Source: Sorex araneus
Taxonomy: Eukaryota > Chordata > Mammalia > Eulipotyphla > Soricidae
NCBI RefSeq assembly: GCF_027595985.1
Contig: NC_073306.1
Span: 153,498,919 to 153,562,918 of the forward strand
DNA: 64,000 nucleotides
Reading direction: 5' to 3'
Shown here: positions 32,218-43,429 of the stretch, piece after piece
How positions within the stretch are numbered: the first letter of the stretch is position 1
Layout: each line of letters starts with the position of its first letter
Program-made: the position numbers and the translations under genes
The notes under the pieces: model-generated
Told to the model about the DNA's origin: nothing
What the model saw: only the letters and a program-made list of their open reading frames with translations
Database searches by the model: none

Positions 32218-32880
32218 ATTTCATATTTCAACACCAATCCCATCACATTATTTCCAATTTTACCATCCATCACCCAGGCCTGCCCCAATAGCAGACCCTA
32301 AATAATTGATTTTGTGTTGCTTGTTATGAATAATCTGCTAAAAGTGATTCAAAAAAGTTTTCTTGGAGGAAAGTATGTGAAGATTGTTGTATCTCACCCA
32401 GGAGCCATTAAACCCTTGTATAAGAGATTACTAACATGTTATCGGTTGAGCTTGTGGTGCTAATATTTTTAATCGAGATTGATTGCTTTTTAGTTTACAT
32501 CCCATCCAATATGGTGTGCTACTCCTGGTACATAAGTGGTGTAGAGTATGAGACGTCATTCCAGGAATGGTAAAATTTTGAATAGGGTGATACAGTATAG
32601 CTGGATTTAACTTTTTAATTGGATAGTGACTTCGGGGTCTGGAGGCATCTCTGAAGCTGTTGATCTCTTCTGAAATTTATTAGTGAATCTCTGGATCGTG
32701 GCCACTTAATGAGCTTATAGGGTGCCAGAGGCAGTTCATGGGCATGACTATCAGGATCCCGGAAGAACAGGGAGATGAAGGGAGATTGCCCATCCCACAC
32801 TCCGTGAGACCCTGGAGATCTTGGTCAGAAAACCTGCATGCCTGAGTTTTTTCAACAGATTCATTCATGGATGAGGCTTG
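32218..32880 (-). mobile_element. Unidentified retroposon X, copy 2
   Basis: Aligned with copies 1 and 3: 'gcaga...ccctaaataattgatttt', 'tgtgaagattgttgtatctc', 'ggagccattaaacccttgta', 'gtggtgtagagtatgagacg', and 'gaatctctggatcgtggcca' near 32,686. Diverged and partly deleted. The right end near 32,858 again enters the module found twice in copy 1. Confidence 0.75.
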
Positions 32881-32924
32881 TCCTCAGTCTGTGGATATCA
32901 GCTTTATAGATTTTTTCTCCCCTA

Positions 32925-33082
32925 TCCATAGGGAGACACACGTGGATAATACTCAGGGCTTACTCCTGGCTCTGCACTTCAGGATCAGTCCTGGCAGTCC
33001 TTGGGAAGAACATATGTGGTATTCCAAGGTTGGTTATGTGCAAGACAAGCACCTCAAGCCCTATATTATCTCTCTAGCCCTC
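32925..33082 (-). mobile_element. Old SOR-type SINE
   Basis: 'ggcttactcctggctctgca', 'ggaagaacatatgtggtatt', 'ctctctagccc' at the head side. Diverged. Confidence 0.65.
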
Positions 33083-34590
33083 CTTCTAACTTTACTTAAA
33101 AAACTGAAGAGAGGTGGTAATAGTCTCTGTGGAGATGAGGAACATGAGAGAAGGAAAGCACTAAAGAAAAATCATTTAGTCAGAATGTCGGCAGGTAGCC
33201 AAGATACTAGATAGTAGTTAGTAGAAGGGATTCTTATTTGTGGATATGGTTTGGCAGTGGTAAATTTAGGGAGTGTGTCATATCTGAGAAGGGATAAGCA
33301 GAATCATGCTAAATACATGGTTCTGCATATAAATTCCCAAATTTATCTATAAGATAGAGCATGGAAGATCTGTGGCTCTCTATTACACATAAAACATACC
33401 ATAAAATTTAACTGAACACAAAACTTATATAATTTATCCAACTATCTCATTACTTCTGGTAGCAGTATTTGAGATATAATATGTGAGATGTTTTTGTTTC
33501 TTTCTGTTCTTTCTTTATTTTTGTTTGTGTTTTGGGCTATACCTAGCAGTGCTCAGAGCAAATGACTTACCTACTGTACTATTGTTCTGGCTCCTGGAGA
33601 TAAAACTTCTGGAATGAACAACAAGATGGTCTACTCTACCCTAATAGACTATTTTTTTTGCAATATATTTAGGTTTGGATCCCACAGATGGTCAGTAAAC
33701 TTGGGTAATCTTGAGAATATTTACAGAAGAGTCTTGGGATAGTAAAGAAATTAGCAGCCTTGGAAAAGAGGATTGTTTCAAGGAATTCATGGAGCTCACT
33801 GGGAAGAGAGTTCTTGTGTGTATTTGTGGGCCTATCGAGGAAGAATAACATTTTGCAAAGGATTAGTCTTACTCAGTATTAGCCCATGGGAAAATCTGGA
33901 ATCTTTGGAAGTATGTGAGCATGTCAGGGGATTGTGAAGCTTTGTACGAAATAGATTTGTGTGGATGCTTTGAAATAAATATCGAAGAGAGAGCACCATA
34001 TTCTATTCTACATAAAAAAAATCACTGTACTTTCTTCTCCATGGAGAACCTTCAGTGCAAGTATATGTTTAATGTCTACAAAACAATGCCCTGATTTTTT
34101 TTGTCCCTGAAAGACACTAGTTAGATAGAGAATGAAGTCTGAGTATATTAGTCTCGAAAAAGAGATTTTCAGGACAAGTGGCAAGTGTGGGAAAACAGTG
34201 ATGGCTGTCAACTCCCTTCATCCACACTCATTATTGGCCTTTACCACAAGTCAGCAAAAGAACTGGAGTGTCCATGAATTTGTCTTCACTTGCCACATGG
34301 AGATTGGCTGAGTGAACTGATTAGATACTGAGTAATTATGTGTGAGAAGAAGAAAGAGCAGTGCGCCTGGAGTGGGCTGGTTTTGGGAATGATCTTGGTT
34401 GATTTTTCTCATCACTAAAAAATATATCCAATGACCTGAAATCTCAGTGATCAAGAGAACTCTTGAAGCTTCTTAAGCAACTTCTGACTCAGACTTTACT
34501 GAAAATGAAAATGTCCTCTCAGAGATAGGCATTCCTGAAATGACTCAGTCTGTCTGGAGCACCTTATAATTAGAAAGTAATATTGTCTAG
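33083..34590. other. No recognised feature except a SINE remnant at 33,530-33,598
   Basis: The short piece 'ggctatacctagcagtgctc ... ttctggctcc' looks like a minus-strand SOR relative with its middle deleted. The rest shows nothing I can name. Confidence 0.4.
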
Positions 34591-35610
34591 GGTATACATA
34601 TATATTATAGATGTATATGTACACTATTTTATTTTTAGTCAGTAAGTATTTGTCCTACTATTCCTATTTTGGAGAATTCATGACGTTTATATAGACAGTC
34701 TAAAGCTTTTACATTTTTAGCTGTATTTGTTTTATTTGTGTGAACTTAATCAGTTTCTGGCAATTTGTCTAAGTAGTATTTTACCAGAAGAAGCTGGAGA
34801 AGGATGTAGATTTTTCCTTCGTCCTAGGTCCTGGAAACCATGCATTGCTGGTCAGAAGGCAGAATTGAGTTTATTGTCTGTTGCTGAAGGGAGCCACCAT
34901 TTCTTTATTCTAGCTGCCATGGTGACATCCTTCTCCTCATTTACAGGGAAAGTGGGGCACTTGCTTGTAAGCAGGTTGAAAACAATTTATGTGGCATTTT
35001 GAAAAAGGTGGAAAACGAACCAAACTCTTTCCCTCTCTCCTCTTCCCTCCTCCTTCCTTGTCCCTTTTTTTTGACAGTTTGCATGTAGGTAAAGAATATT
35101 ACAGCTCTAGGAAAGCTAATTAAAACCAATTATAGCCCAACTGACCTGTCACCACAATCAAATTACCAACAGAACAGTGTCGCATATTTGAAGAAACAGT
35201 TTCTTCTAGAGCACATATGTCTGATTTTGTCTAATTTTATTTCAAGATCTCAGTACACTGATCACTTAGCAGCAAGCACCGGTTGTTCCCATATCTTAAC
35301 TATTGATCTTTCTGCAATAGAATCTTGCTTTTAGAAAAATCTAAACAAAAGTGAAGAATATACAGGGAGCAAATGGGAAGATAAGTGAAGAAAGTCAAAT
35401 TTGTCCAACATGAATTGGGATAGCATATATTTTTGTCAGGTTTAACCTTAGCTGTCATTATTATTTTTATTATATAATTTGTAGAGCTTGTGCACACAGT
35501 AGCTGACCTTGGGAGTCCTTGTTTCAGTGGAACATATTTCTGTAAACTTATTTCTCTATTACATCATTCCCTCCAGTCATACCTCTATTAGTATTGTACT
35601 TTTTCATAAA
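34591..35610. other. Repeat-free stretch, candidate conserved non-coding DNA
   Basis: About 1 kb without recognised repeats. Around 35,095-35,180 it is rich in homeodomain-like cores (gctaattaaaaccaattata) next to an E-box-like 'gacctgtcacc'. No coding signal. Conservation is a guess from composition. Confidence 0.3.
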
Positions 35611-35620
35611 ATGTTCCAGA

Positions 35621-35800
35621 CCAAGGTTGGAGACATAGTACAGGGGATAAGGTCTTACATGTGACCAACCTTCATTTGATTTCTGGTAACATGTATGGCC
35701 CCCTCAGCACCACTAGGAGTGACCTTTGAGCACTGATCCAGGAGTCAACCCTGAATACCATCAGATGTGTACCTTAAACTAACAAATAAAGAGTTCCAAA
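35621..35800 (+). mobile_element. Old SOR-type SINE
   Basis: 'ggttggagacatagtacagg', 'ttacatgtgaccaacc', 'gcaccactaggagtgacc' in SOR order, with an A-rich end. Strongly diverged. Confidence 0.65.
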
Positions 35801-35829
35801 TCAACTGGAGTGGTTCTATATCACTCTTC

Positions 35830-37130
35830 TGATCGCTGCAAAGAATTGAATGATGTAATTGCACCATAATTTATTCAATTGTTCTCTTAATAATGGATAT
35901 TTGATTTCAATTTTTATCATCATAAAGAAAACTTCCTTTTATACATTCTGTTACATATTTATGATTCTAAGACATTTCCAGGAATAGGGTTTCTGGGTAT
36001 CTGATGTGTCGATTCTATTTTTATTCACCTAATTTTAATTTAAATCAAATTTTATTAATTTGCCTTTTGTTTAGAATATTCTTGCATTTCATGAGTATGG
36101 TTTTACACCTCTGTGTGTATCACTCTCTGTCCAACCATGAAAAGTCTAGAGCTATTATTCTACCTATGTGACACTGTTGCCCTTTCCTGCTGTTTCTCCT
36201 CACCCCCCACATACTATTTTGGGTGACCCCTTAATTTTTCACAGAATCTGAGAATCTGAGAGTTATTTTTGTTGTGTTTTGCCACTTTGTTTGCTTTGCT
36301 TATTTATGTTCTCTATATGAGGTAAATCATCCAACAGTTGTCTCTCATTTCCTCATTTCATTTACCAGAAATCATAATTTCATCTTTTTTAATTAGCTAA
36401 GTTGTTTCCATCAAGTTTAGAGACCACATCTTTTGTTTTCAGCCATCTGCTGATAGGCATTTGGGTTGATTTCATATTTTGACTATTGTGAATAATGTTG
36501 CTACAAACAGGGGTTGCATATATTCTTTGAAATTACTGTTTTTGTATCTTTGGGGCGAATGCCTCGGGGTGGTACACTGTATCATAGGGCATTTCTATTT
36601 TGAGTTTTGTAAAAGGAACGTGCACTCCATTTTTCCACAAAAGTTACACCCACTTACATGCCCACCAACAGTATATAAAATTTCCTTTTTCTCAACAACC
36701 TTATTAATATTTATTTCCAGTTTTTTTGATCTAAGCTACTCCCACAGGTATGAGGGGTAACTCATTGTGATTTTGGTTTGCTTTTAAGTTCCCTAATTGC
36801 ATATAAAGTTGAATATTTTTTCCCATGTGTTTCTGGACCATCTGTATATGTTTGTTGTAAGAGCATCTATTCAGGTCTTTGGATTTTTAAAAAGAAATTG
36901 GCTTTCTTGCTTTTATGTTGTTCATTTTTTTGAGTACTTTATATGTTTTGGATATTGGCAGTTTGTCAGATATACTATGCACAAATATCTTCTCCCAATT
37001 AGTATATTGCCTTTTAGGTTTTGTTTTAGCTTTCCTCCCACTGGGTAAAAGCTTTAGAATTTGATGTAGTCTGATTTTTTATTTTTTACCATTTTTATTG
37101 TTGTAGTTAAGGTACCATGTTTGTGATAGT
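35830..37130 (-). mobile_element. Ancient L1, minus strand, part 1
   Basis: Minus-strand L1 ORF2 C-terminus and 3' UTR, probably from more than one old copy: an ORF2-type stretch at 35,830-36,010, AT-rich 3' UTR-like sequence at 36,020-36,420, and ORF2 again at 36,420-37,120 (complements of the YTM/IHP and NSI-type stretches, 'attgtgaataatgttgctac', 'cttctcccaattagtatatt'). Highly decayed. Confidence 0.7.
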
Positions 37131-37501
37131 GTTTACATTTTATGGTCTTGATATACCTAACCACCACCAAAGTGCCTAATACACACAAGCAATGTTTTTA
37201 TGTTACTCTAATTCACCACTTAATCTCCTGCTTTCCTATTTTGGTAATCTGTTTTGGAATCCAGGGCCCAGCCAAGGGTTTGTCATATTTCATTGTGTCT
37301 AGTCCCTTGTTTGTTTCCCTACATATGACAGATGAGTGATATCATCTGGTATTGGTCATTGTTTATTTTTGCTTTTGTTTCCCTTGCCAGTGAAGTTAAA
37401 TCTCCTTATATTTCTAAGGCCAAGGTCGAAGAATATATAACTTAATTTTTTTTTATTGTATCATAAGGTTACAGGTCTTATATACAAGTTTTAGTGAATT
37501 T

Positions 37502-37676
37502 GGGGCTGGAGCAATAACACAGCGGGTAGGGCATTTGCCTTGCACACAGCTGACCCGGGTTCAATTCCCAGCATCCCATATGGTCCCCTGAGCACCGCCA
37601 AGAGTAACTCCTGAGTGCAAAGCCAGGAGGTAACCCCTGTGCATTTCCAGGTGTGACCCAAAAAGCCAAAAAAAAA
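37502..37676 (+). mobile_element. SOR SINE
   Basis: Complete SOR with A-box-like 'aataacacagcgggtagggc', B-box 'gggttcaattcccagc' and A-rich tail. The imperfect TSD is agttttagtgaattt on the left and agttttaatgcattt on the right (13 of 15). Confidence 0.93.
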
Positions 37677-37734
37677 AGTTTTAATGCATTTAAGCTTTTG
37701 TGTTTGAAATTAAATAATGAGTTCAATTGTTTTT

Positions 37735-37890
37735 TGTTCTGTTTTGCTTTGGGACCACACCCAGAAGTGCTCAGGGCTAACTTGTGGATCGATGCTCAGG
37801 GGTTACTTCTGGCAGTGCTCAGGGAATCATGTGAGGAACCAGTAATGGAACCCAGGTTGACTGTAGGCAGCCGCCGTACTGTGGCTCAGC
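37735..37890 (-). mobile_element. Old SOR-type SINE
   Basis: 'ccacacccagaagtgctcag', 'ggcagtgctcagggaatcat', 'ggaacccaggttgactgtag' in minus-strand SOR order. Confidence 0.75.
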
Positions 37891-38049
37891 CAACCCCCCA
37901 TCTTGGCCTATGCTTGTTGGGCTTCCCTAGCACCATGTGTTGAAGGACTTTATTTTACTCATTGTTTGGTCTTGGCTCCTTTGTCCTAAGGTAAATGTTC
38001 ATATACATGTTTTTTATTTCTGGCATTTATATATTTATTTATTTTAAAT

Positions 38050-38205
38050 TTTGCTCTACACCCAGCAGTGCTCAGGGTTAACTCTTGGCTCTATGCTCAG
38101 GGATTACTTCTGGTGGGGTTGGGGACTATATGGGATGCTGAGGATTGAACCCGGGTTGACTCTGTACAAGCCAAGTTTTCTACCTGCTGTATTATTTCTC
38201 CACTC
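38050..38205 (-). mobile_element. Old SOR-type SINE
   Basis: 'acacccagcagtgctcaggg', 'tatatgggatgctgaggatt', 'gaacccgggttgactctgta', decayed head at the right. Confidence 0.8.
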
Positions 38206-38364
38206 TCTATTTCTTGGATTTCTGTTCTATTGATAAGTTTATTTGTTTTTGTACTAATTCCACCCTGGTATTTATGCCATTGCTTTGTAGTTTAGCTTGG
38301 AATCAATGAGCATGATACCCTCAATTTTGCTTTTATTTATTTATTTTCCTCACTTATTTGGAAT

Positions 38365-39850
38365 TGTGCTGAATCCTTTTCAGAACCTGGCTTGCTCGTG
38401 TGGTTGTCCTTCATCTAGCGTTCTGCCAATCCTACTCAGGAAGACTCGAGTGAACAACTTGTGGACGATGGACAACAGACAGATCAGGCAATAGTTGCTG
38501 ATGTTGTAGATGTCTCCCTTCTTGTAAAAAAGAACAGTTCTGCTGGTTTTCCATTGGGATGGAACCTTGCATTCAAACAGGTAGCGTGTGAAGAGTATTG
38601 ATGAGCCAATGTATTGATGAGTACTGGTGGCAGATTCTTCAACTGACCTTCTCTGGACCAGGTGTTATATGCTTCCTTACCGACAAAATGGCATGTTAGA
38701 TTTCAGAAGGGAGAACACTGGGAATGACATATTCATCCTGCAGAATTTGGTATGTGGGCAGGTGGATGTGGCTATCAAAGAGATCTGAGTAGAAGTCGTG
38801 GACAACCTTTTCCATTGCCCTTCTGGAAGATGTGATAAATCCAGCAGGATATCGGGAGAAGTCATCTTGGTCTTGTAGTTGGTGAAGGACAGGCAGGTGT
38901 TGCGAATACTTTTCCCAGTTTCTGCCGTATCAGCCAACACTGCTGCTCTTCTCTTTTTGAGATCTTCCTTTATCGCTTCTCTGCACAGCTTTGCAAGCTT
39001 GGAGCTTGCACCAAACCATGTTGCAAATGAACTCGAGAGTTTCTGAAGACAGGTGTCTTTTAGTAACTTTCTCACTCTTGGCGTTCCTTGCACAGTCATA
39101 GAGGTGCTGAACCAGTCAATCACATTCCTCGTCAATGTTGTCAATGACAGCATCTTCCCATATTGCTGCAATAGTGCCAAAGAACTCCCAGTTGGTGGTT
39201 GTTCTGGGAGTTCTCTTCTTAAACTTTGCAACCCTTTCCCCCGCTCTGTGAAGTAGAATTTTGCACGAAGGAGAAGGTGGTCTGATTCCGTTTGGAATTC
39301 TGGGACAACAGTGACATCATCAGACAAAACTGTTGATTGAATATGATGTGATCCTACCTTCTTGGTCCTGTCTTGGCATTAAAATCACTGACAATGACCT
39401 TGTAGAAGGTGTGATCTTCTTTATAGAACTCCAGCTCCATGTAGAACTTCTCAGTTTCTTTGTCGTAGTTGGATGTTGGTGCGTAGACAACAAAGATAAA
39501 AAAATGCCAGCTATGAGCCACATTTATTCAAATGCATGCATCTGATTCAGGTTGTTAGGCATCCAAACGAATCAATGCTCATGCCCAAGTTTGTGTTGAC
39601 AAGGACACCAACACCACCAATGCCTCTAATGTCACATGTTCCAAGGAACAGTTCATCTCCAATGTAGAAAGTGGCATGATGTGATCAATGCCTTCTCCTC
39701 TCAGTCAGTCCAATGATGTTGTATTTGATCTTCTGCACTTGCACCATCAGGTCCTTGATGGATGCTTCCGATGCCAGCATACGTGCATTGAAAGTACAGA
39801 CAGTTATTTTGGTCCTTCTTCGTTTTGGCAGCCTAGTTTGGCCCTGAGAT
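38365..39850 (-). pseudogene. RTE ORF 5' part (endonuclease to start of RT)
   Basis: Minus-strand relic of the first half of the RTE protein. The open piece 39,685-40,143 ends with FNARMLASEASIKDLMVQ and GLTERRRH, the endonuclease N-terminal motifs. The open piece 38,677-39,327 (216 codons) begins in the endonuclease end with SDHLLLRAKFYF, keeping the S-D-H box that copy 1 has altered, and continues with LAKLCREAIKEDLKKRRAAV. Frame changes separate the pieces. Confidence 0.88.
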
Positions 39851-40252
39851 TTTATCAGCTTCTTGCTCATCCTTCCCAACACTGCTATATTGGGGGCTCT
39901 TTTAGGGCCAGGGGAATGAGGCCCATTATTGTTACTGTTTTTGGCATATTGAATATGCCATGGGTAGCTTCCCAGGCTCTGCTGTGTTGATGGGATACCC
40001 TTGGTAGCTTGCTGGGCTCTCTGTAAGGGACAGAGGCTTTTAGGGAAGCCTCTGATTGTTCTTACAGGTGATCCAAGTCTACTGAATGCAAGCTTTTGGT
40101 CGACTGGCATGTTGTAACAATCTGCATGCTGACAAATGCGCATCTGCCTGTATCTCTGGGCAACACCTGTTGGTTCACTCTTCGCTGGTTGGCACCATTG
40201 CCACCCCCTGCTATGATGAGTCAGTGAACCATCAAGGAGTTTACACAGGGGT

Positions 40253-41400
40253 CCACATGGTGACCAAGCTCATTGAGGTTTCGCGAAAGTTCAAGATGCT
40301 GCTCTCTCTACTGTTCATTGACTTAAAGAAGGCCTTTGATTCTGTTGAGACTGAAGTGGTCATCAAAGCCCAGCCAAACAGGGTGTTCAAATTCAATACA
40401 TCAGGATCCTCCGAGTTCTGTATTATGGATTAACCACCAGAATCTCAACATTCTACAAGTAATTGATCATTGATGGAAAGAGAGGCGTTTGGCAGGATGA
40501 TACCATTTCACCGAAACTCTTCAGTGCCACCCTCGAGAATGTCATGTGATGACTGGTATGGGAAGGAATGGGAGTGAAGCTTCCTTTAGTGAAGCTAAAA
40601 TTCAGCAACTATACCACCTCCTCTTCACTGATGATATCGTTCTAATAACACCAAACATTAGCCAAGTGGCATAAATGCTGGCCGTCTTTAACCCTGAGTG
40701 TGAAAGGGTCAGAGTGCAGCTAAATCTCATGAAGACGATGTTCATGAGAAACAGACTAGTTCCTCACATTCCATTTGCCCTCAATGGAACAAACATCTCT
40801 GAATCCAGCAGTTATGTGTATCTGGGTTGAGAACTCAACATGACAAGTGACTTGTAGCCAGAACTGCTCAGGAGGAAGAGGGCAGCATGGAATGCCTTCA
40901 AAAGTGTCAAAGAAGTTGTTAAGAATCCGAAAAACCTTGGGCTCTGGACTCATCTTTTCAATTCCACCATTCTTCCTGCACTAACATATGCCTCAGAGAC
41001 CTGGGCCTTACGAAAACAAGGTGAGAACACTATTCAGGTCTCCCAAAGAGGAATCGAAAGAGCTATGCTTGGAATATCACGTTTCACTCAAGTGAGAGAA
41101 GGAATCTGAAGTTCCTACCTCTGTCAACAATCAAGAATCAGGGATTCTTGATCGTTGTCTCATTTGCCAAGGCGTCAAAAATCAGATGGGCTAGACACAT
41201 AATGCAATTTGGAGACAACTGCTGGACTAGAGCCATAACCAACTGGATTCCATGGGAAGTCAAAAGAATGCCTGGCCGCCCACCTACTAGATGGTTAGAC
41301 TTCTTCGTCAAGACCCTGAATGAATGGTTTGATGTTCTTCATGTTCCTGGGGCGAGCAGACACAGCCTACACTAGCATGCACAGGGTCGAATGGAGACGT
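40253..41400 (+). pseudogene. RTE ORF 3' part (RT to C-terminus)
   Basis: Plus-strand relic of the second half. FIDLKKAFDSVE is at 40,314-40,346. The catalytic box reads FTDD at 40,624-40,635, so the two aspartates altered in copy 1 are kept here. The C-terminal block has RWARHIMQF and PGRPPTRWLDFF within 41,148-41,375. Stops and frameshifts are present, for example just after 40,430, so it is inactive. Confidence 0.88.
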
Positions 41401-41465
41401 TACTGGCTCTCGCTCGAGCAAATTGATAAGCAATGGGATGACAAGTGATACAAGTGAAGTGACAC

Positions 41466-41735
41466 ACTGATGCTTCTTTTTTTTGTGGTCTTTGTGTTTC
41501 CATGCAAATGTTGAATGTTTTTTTTTCTATTTCCTTGAAAAATATCATTGAAATTTTAATAGGGATTGCATTGAGTTTAGACTTTTCCAGTAACATGGTA
41601 TTTAACATTATTAATTCTCTGATCAGTGAATATAGGGGTGCTTCCTTTCTTGTGTGTGCCTTCTATTTAGCGGTATCTTCCACTTTTCTGTATATATGTT
41701 CATCTTTGTTCATATCCTTTTGTCTTGTGGTCATT
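41466..41735 (-). mobile_element. Ancient L1, minus strand, part 3 (right of the RTE insertion)
   Basis: 'tgtggtctttgtgtttccat', 'tttccttgaaaaatatcatt' and 'tagggattgcattgagttta' continue the L1 ORF2 complement that stops at 38,360. Confidence 0.8.
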
Positions 41736-42358
41736 CATCCTGTCAGCTTATAAGTACACAATTTGAGTTGAAAGTAAAGGATTAAAAAGGGCAGAGCACA
41801 ATAGCTGTCAGCATAAGAAATAAGTGTGGCTAAAATCAGTACCAACAAAGCAGATTTCAACCCAGGGTATTGTGAGGGATAAGAGGGACATTTCATCATG
41901 ACAAAATGACCCACCTGAAGCTATGATAGAGATATATTTCCTCGGGCAGGAGATAAATAATTTATTTTGCCTGTCCAATCTTTTTCTAGGGTAGGATACG
42001 AGGTTTATTCATGGACCTGAAGTTTCTTTTGGGGGTTTGAACCTCATGCCAGTTGAATTCTCTTAAGTGAAATTCATTTGGCCATTAGTTCTGTTGTTTT
42101 CTAGGCTTATATCGTTATCACTTGCCAGTTAGGGAACTCCCGGATTTTGCTTTTACATTCCATTCATTTTTCACAAGCCTTGTTGTTTGGTTTTTGAGGA
42201 ATCCTTTGTTTTCTGTTGAATTTAGAAGTGAGCTTCTGAATGACATTCACCGCAATTTCTTTAGCCTCTTTATAGTTTTCAGTGGGAAGAATTTTTAAGA
42301 TACACAGACTAGTAAACTGCCTGCAGGGCAAGTTTTGTTTTTGTTTCATTAAAAGTTT
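41736..42358. other. No recognised feature
   Basis: About 620 bp with no named repeat or exon. Confidence 0.4.
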
Positions 42359-42359
42359 C

Positions 42360-42540
42360 ACTACTTACCAGTGTCCTTGGGCATACTCTATGACCCTAAG
42401 TTTATTTTCCAATAAAATAAGACAGCAATATCTACCTCATGGTTTTGTCATGTGAGTTACTATAGTATATATTTTAAAGATTTAGCAAATTGATTGCCAA
42501 GTACCCAATAAGTGACAGCTATTCATTTATTCCCTTATAG
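42360..42540 (+). mobile_element. MIR SINE relic
   Basis: 'ctatgaccctaagtttattt', 'atctacctcatggttttgtc', 'caagtacccaataagtgaca' follow MIR core and 3' end in plus orientation. Old and diverged. Confidence 0.7.
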
Positions 42541-42609
42541 TTTACAATAATGTAGTGAAAATAGAAATGAAGTGAAAATAGATACTGAACAAAGTGGAAT
42601 CATAAAATA

Positions 42610-42778
42610 TTTTGTTTCAGGTATGCCAATAAATGTTTGCAGACTGGAAATCTGTGTTTATAAATAAAGTTTTATTGGAACATAGACATACCCATTATTT
42701 GTGTATTGTTTACCACTGCTGTTGCACTACAACGACAGATGGGATAGTTGCTGCTGAGATCCATGCAAGTTAAAAATG
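42610..42778. mobile_element. hAT (Charlie-group) DNA transposon relic
   Basis: 'ataaagttttattggaacat', then 'tgtgtattgtttaccactgc', then 'gcactacaacgacagatggg' follow a common mammalian non-autonomous hAT element. Terminal inverted repeats are not preserved. The exact family is not certain. Confidence 0.6.
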
Positions 42779-42779
42779 C

Positions 42780-42953
42780 CGGGGGCTGGAGTGATAGTAC
42801 AGAAGGTAGGGAGTTTGCCTTGCACGCGACTGACCCGGGTTCAATACCCAGTATCCCATATAGAACCTCAAGCACTGCCAAGAGTAATTCTGAGAGCAGA
42901 GACAGGAGTAAGCCCTGATCATTGCTGGTGTGATCTAAAAAGGAAAAAAAAAT
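42780..42953 (+). mobile_element. SOR SINE
   Basis: Head 'gggggctggagtgatagtac', B-box region 'gggttcaatacccagtatcc', body and A-rich end. Moderately diverged. Confidence 0.92.
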
Positions 42954-43001
42954 TGTTTTGTCTTTGAAGGAAGCATTTGCTTGATCCTGTCTGTATATGT
43001 A

Positions 43002-43050
43002 GTAGCAGCAGCAGCAGGAGCAGTAGTAATAGTAGTAGTAGTAATAGTAG

Positions 43051-43084
<34 letters not shown>
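43002..43084. repeat. Compound microsatellite (AGC)n-(AGT/AAT)n-(TG)n
   Basis: Adjacent trinucleotide and dinucleotide runs: AGC-type first, then TAG/TAA-type, then about 28 bp of TG. Confidence 0.95.
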
Positions 43085-43429
43085 CCTATTAAACATCTTG
43101 GGATTTAGTTTGAAGTAATTCCCGTTCTTTTAATCATTTCCCTATTATTCCCTCATTAGCCTTCAAACCTTCTAGGAACCTAAACACATATTCCACGGAC
43201 TCTTCAAATAAGAGCACTCTTTCATCAGCCTTTTATTCTTCTCTTCCAAGGTTGACCACTCTTTAGTGCTATGCTCTTTGTTTTTGATCATATTTTATCT
43301 TTACTTTCTCTTATGTATTCACCCTTTTTGATTTAAAATTAAAAATCCCTCAAAAGGGCACACATGTCTAATCAATTTCTTAATTGTGATGTTTTTTCTG
43401 AGTTGGCTCTCATCGTTTAAAAAAGGGAT

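Larger units (their letters stand above)
37380..38360 (-). mobile_element. Ancient L1, minus strand, part 2 (left of the RTE insertion)
   Basis: 'ttgtttggtcttggctcctt' near 37,960 and 'tttatgccattgctttgtag' near 38,272 are L1 ORF2 complement in its normal order. Interrupted by SINEs at 37,502, 37,735 and 38,050. The same L1 resumes at 41,466 after the RTE insertion. Confidence 0.75.
38361..41460 (+). mobile_element. RTE-clade LINE, copy 2, with inverted 5' half
   Basis: One insertion of about 3.1 kb in an ancient L1. The left part (38,361 to about 40,250) is RTE on the minus strand, running from the reverse transcriptase region at its left edge back to the 5' UTR at its right edge. The right part (about 40,251-41,460) is RTE on the plus strand from the RT region to the 3' end. 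On the map of copy 1, the left edge corresponds to about 11,070 and the start of the right part to about 11,080, so the two parts are adjacent on the RTE RNA with about 10 bp lost. The same ancient L1 lies on both sides, so both parts entered together. The 5' UTR here extends about 190 bp beyond copy 1. Confidence 0.93.

Noticed and set aside
42990-43090. CRISPR-like or satellite array
   Set aside because: Simple compound microsatellite with 2-3 bp units; no spacers.
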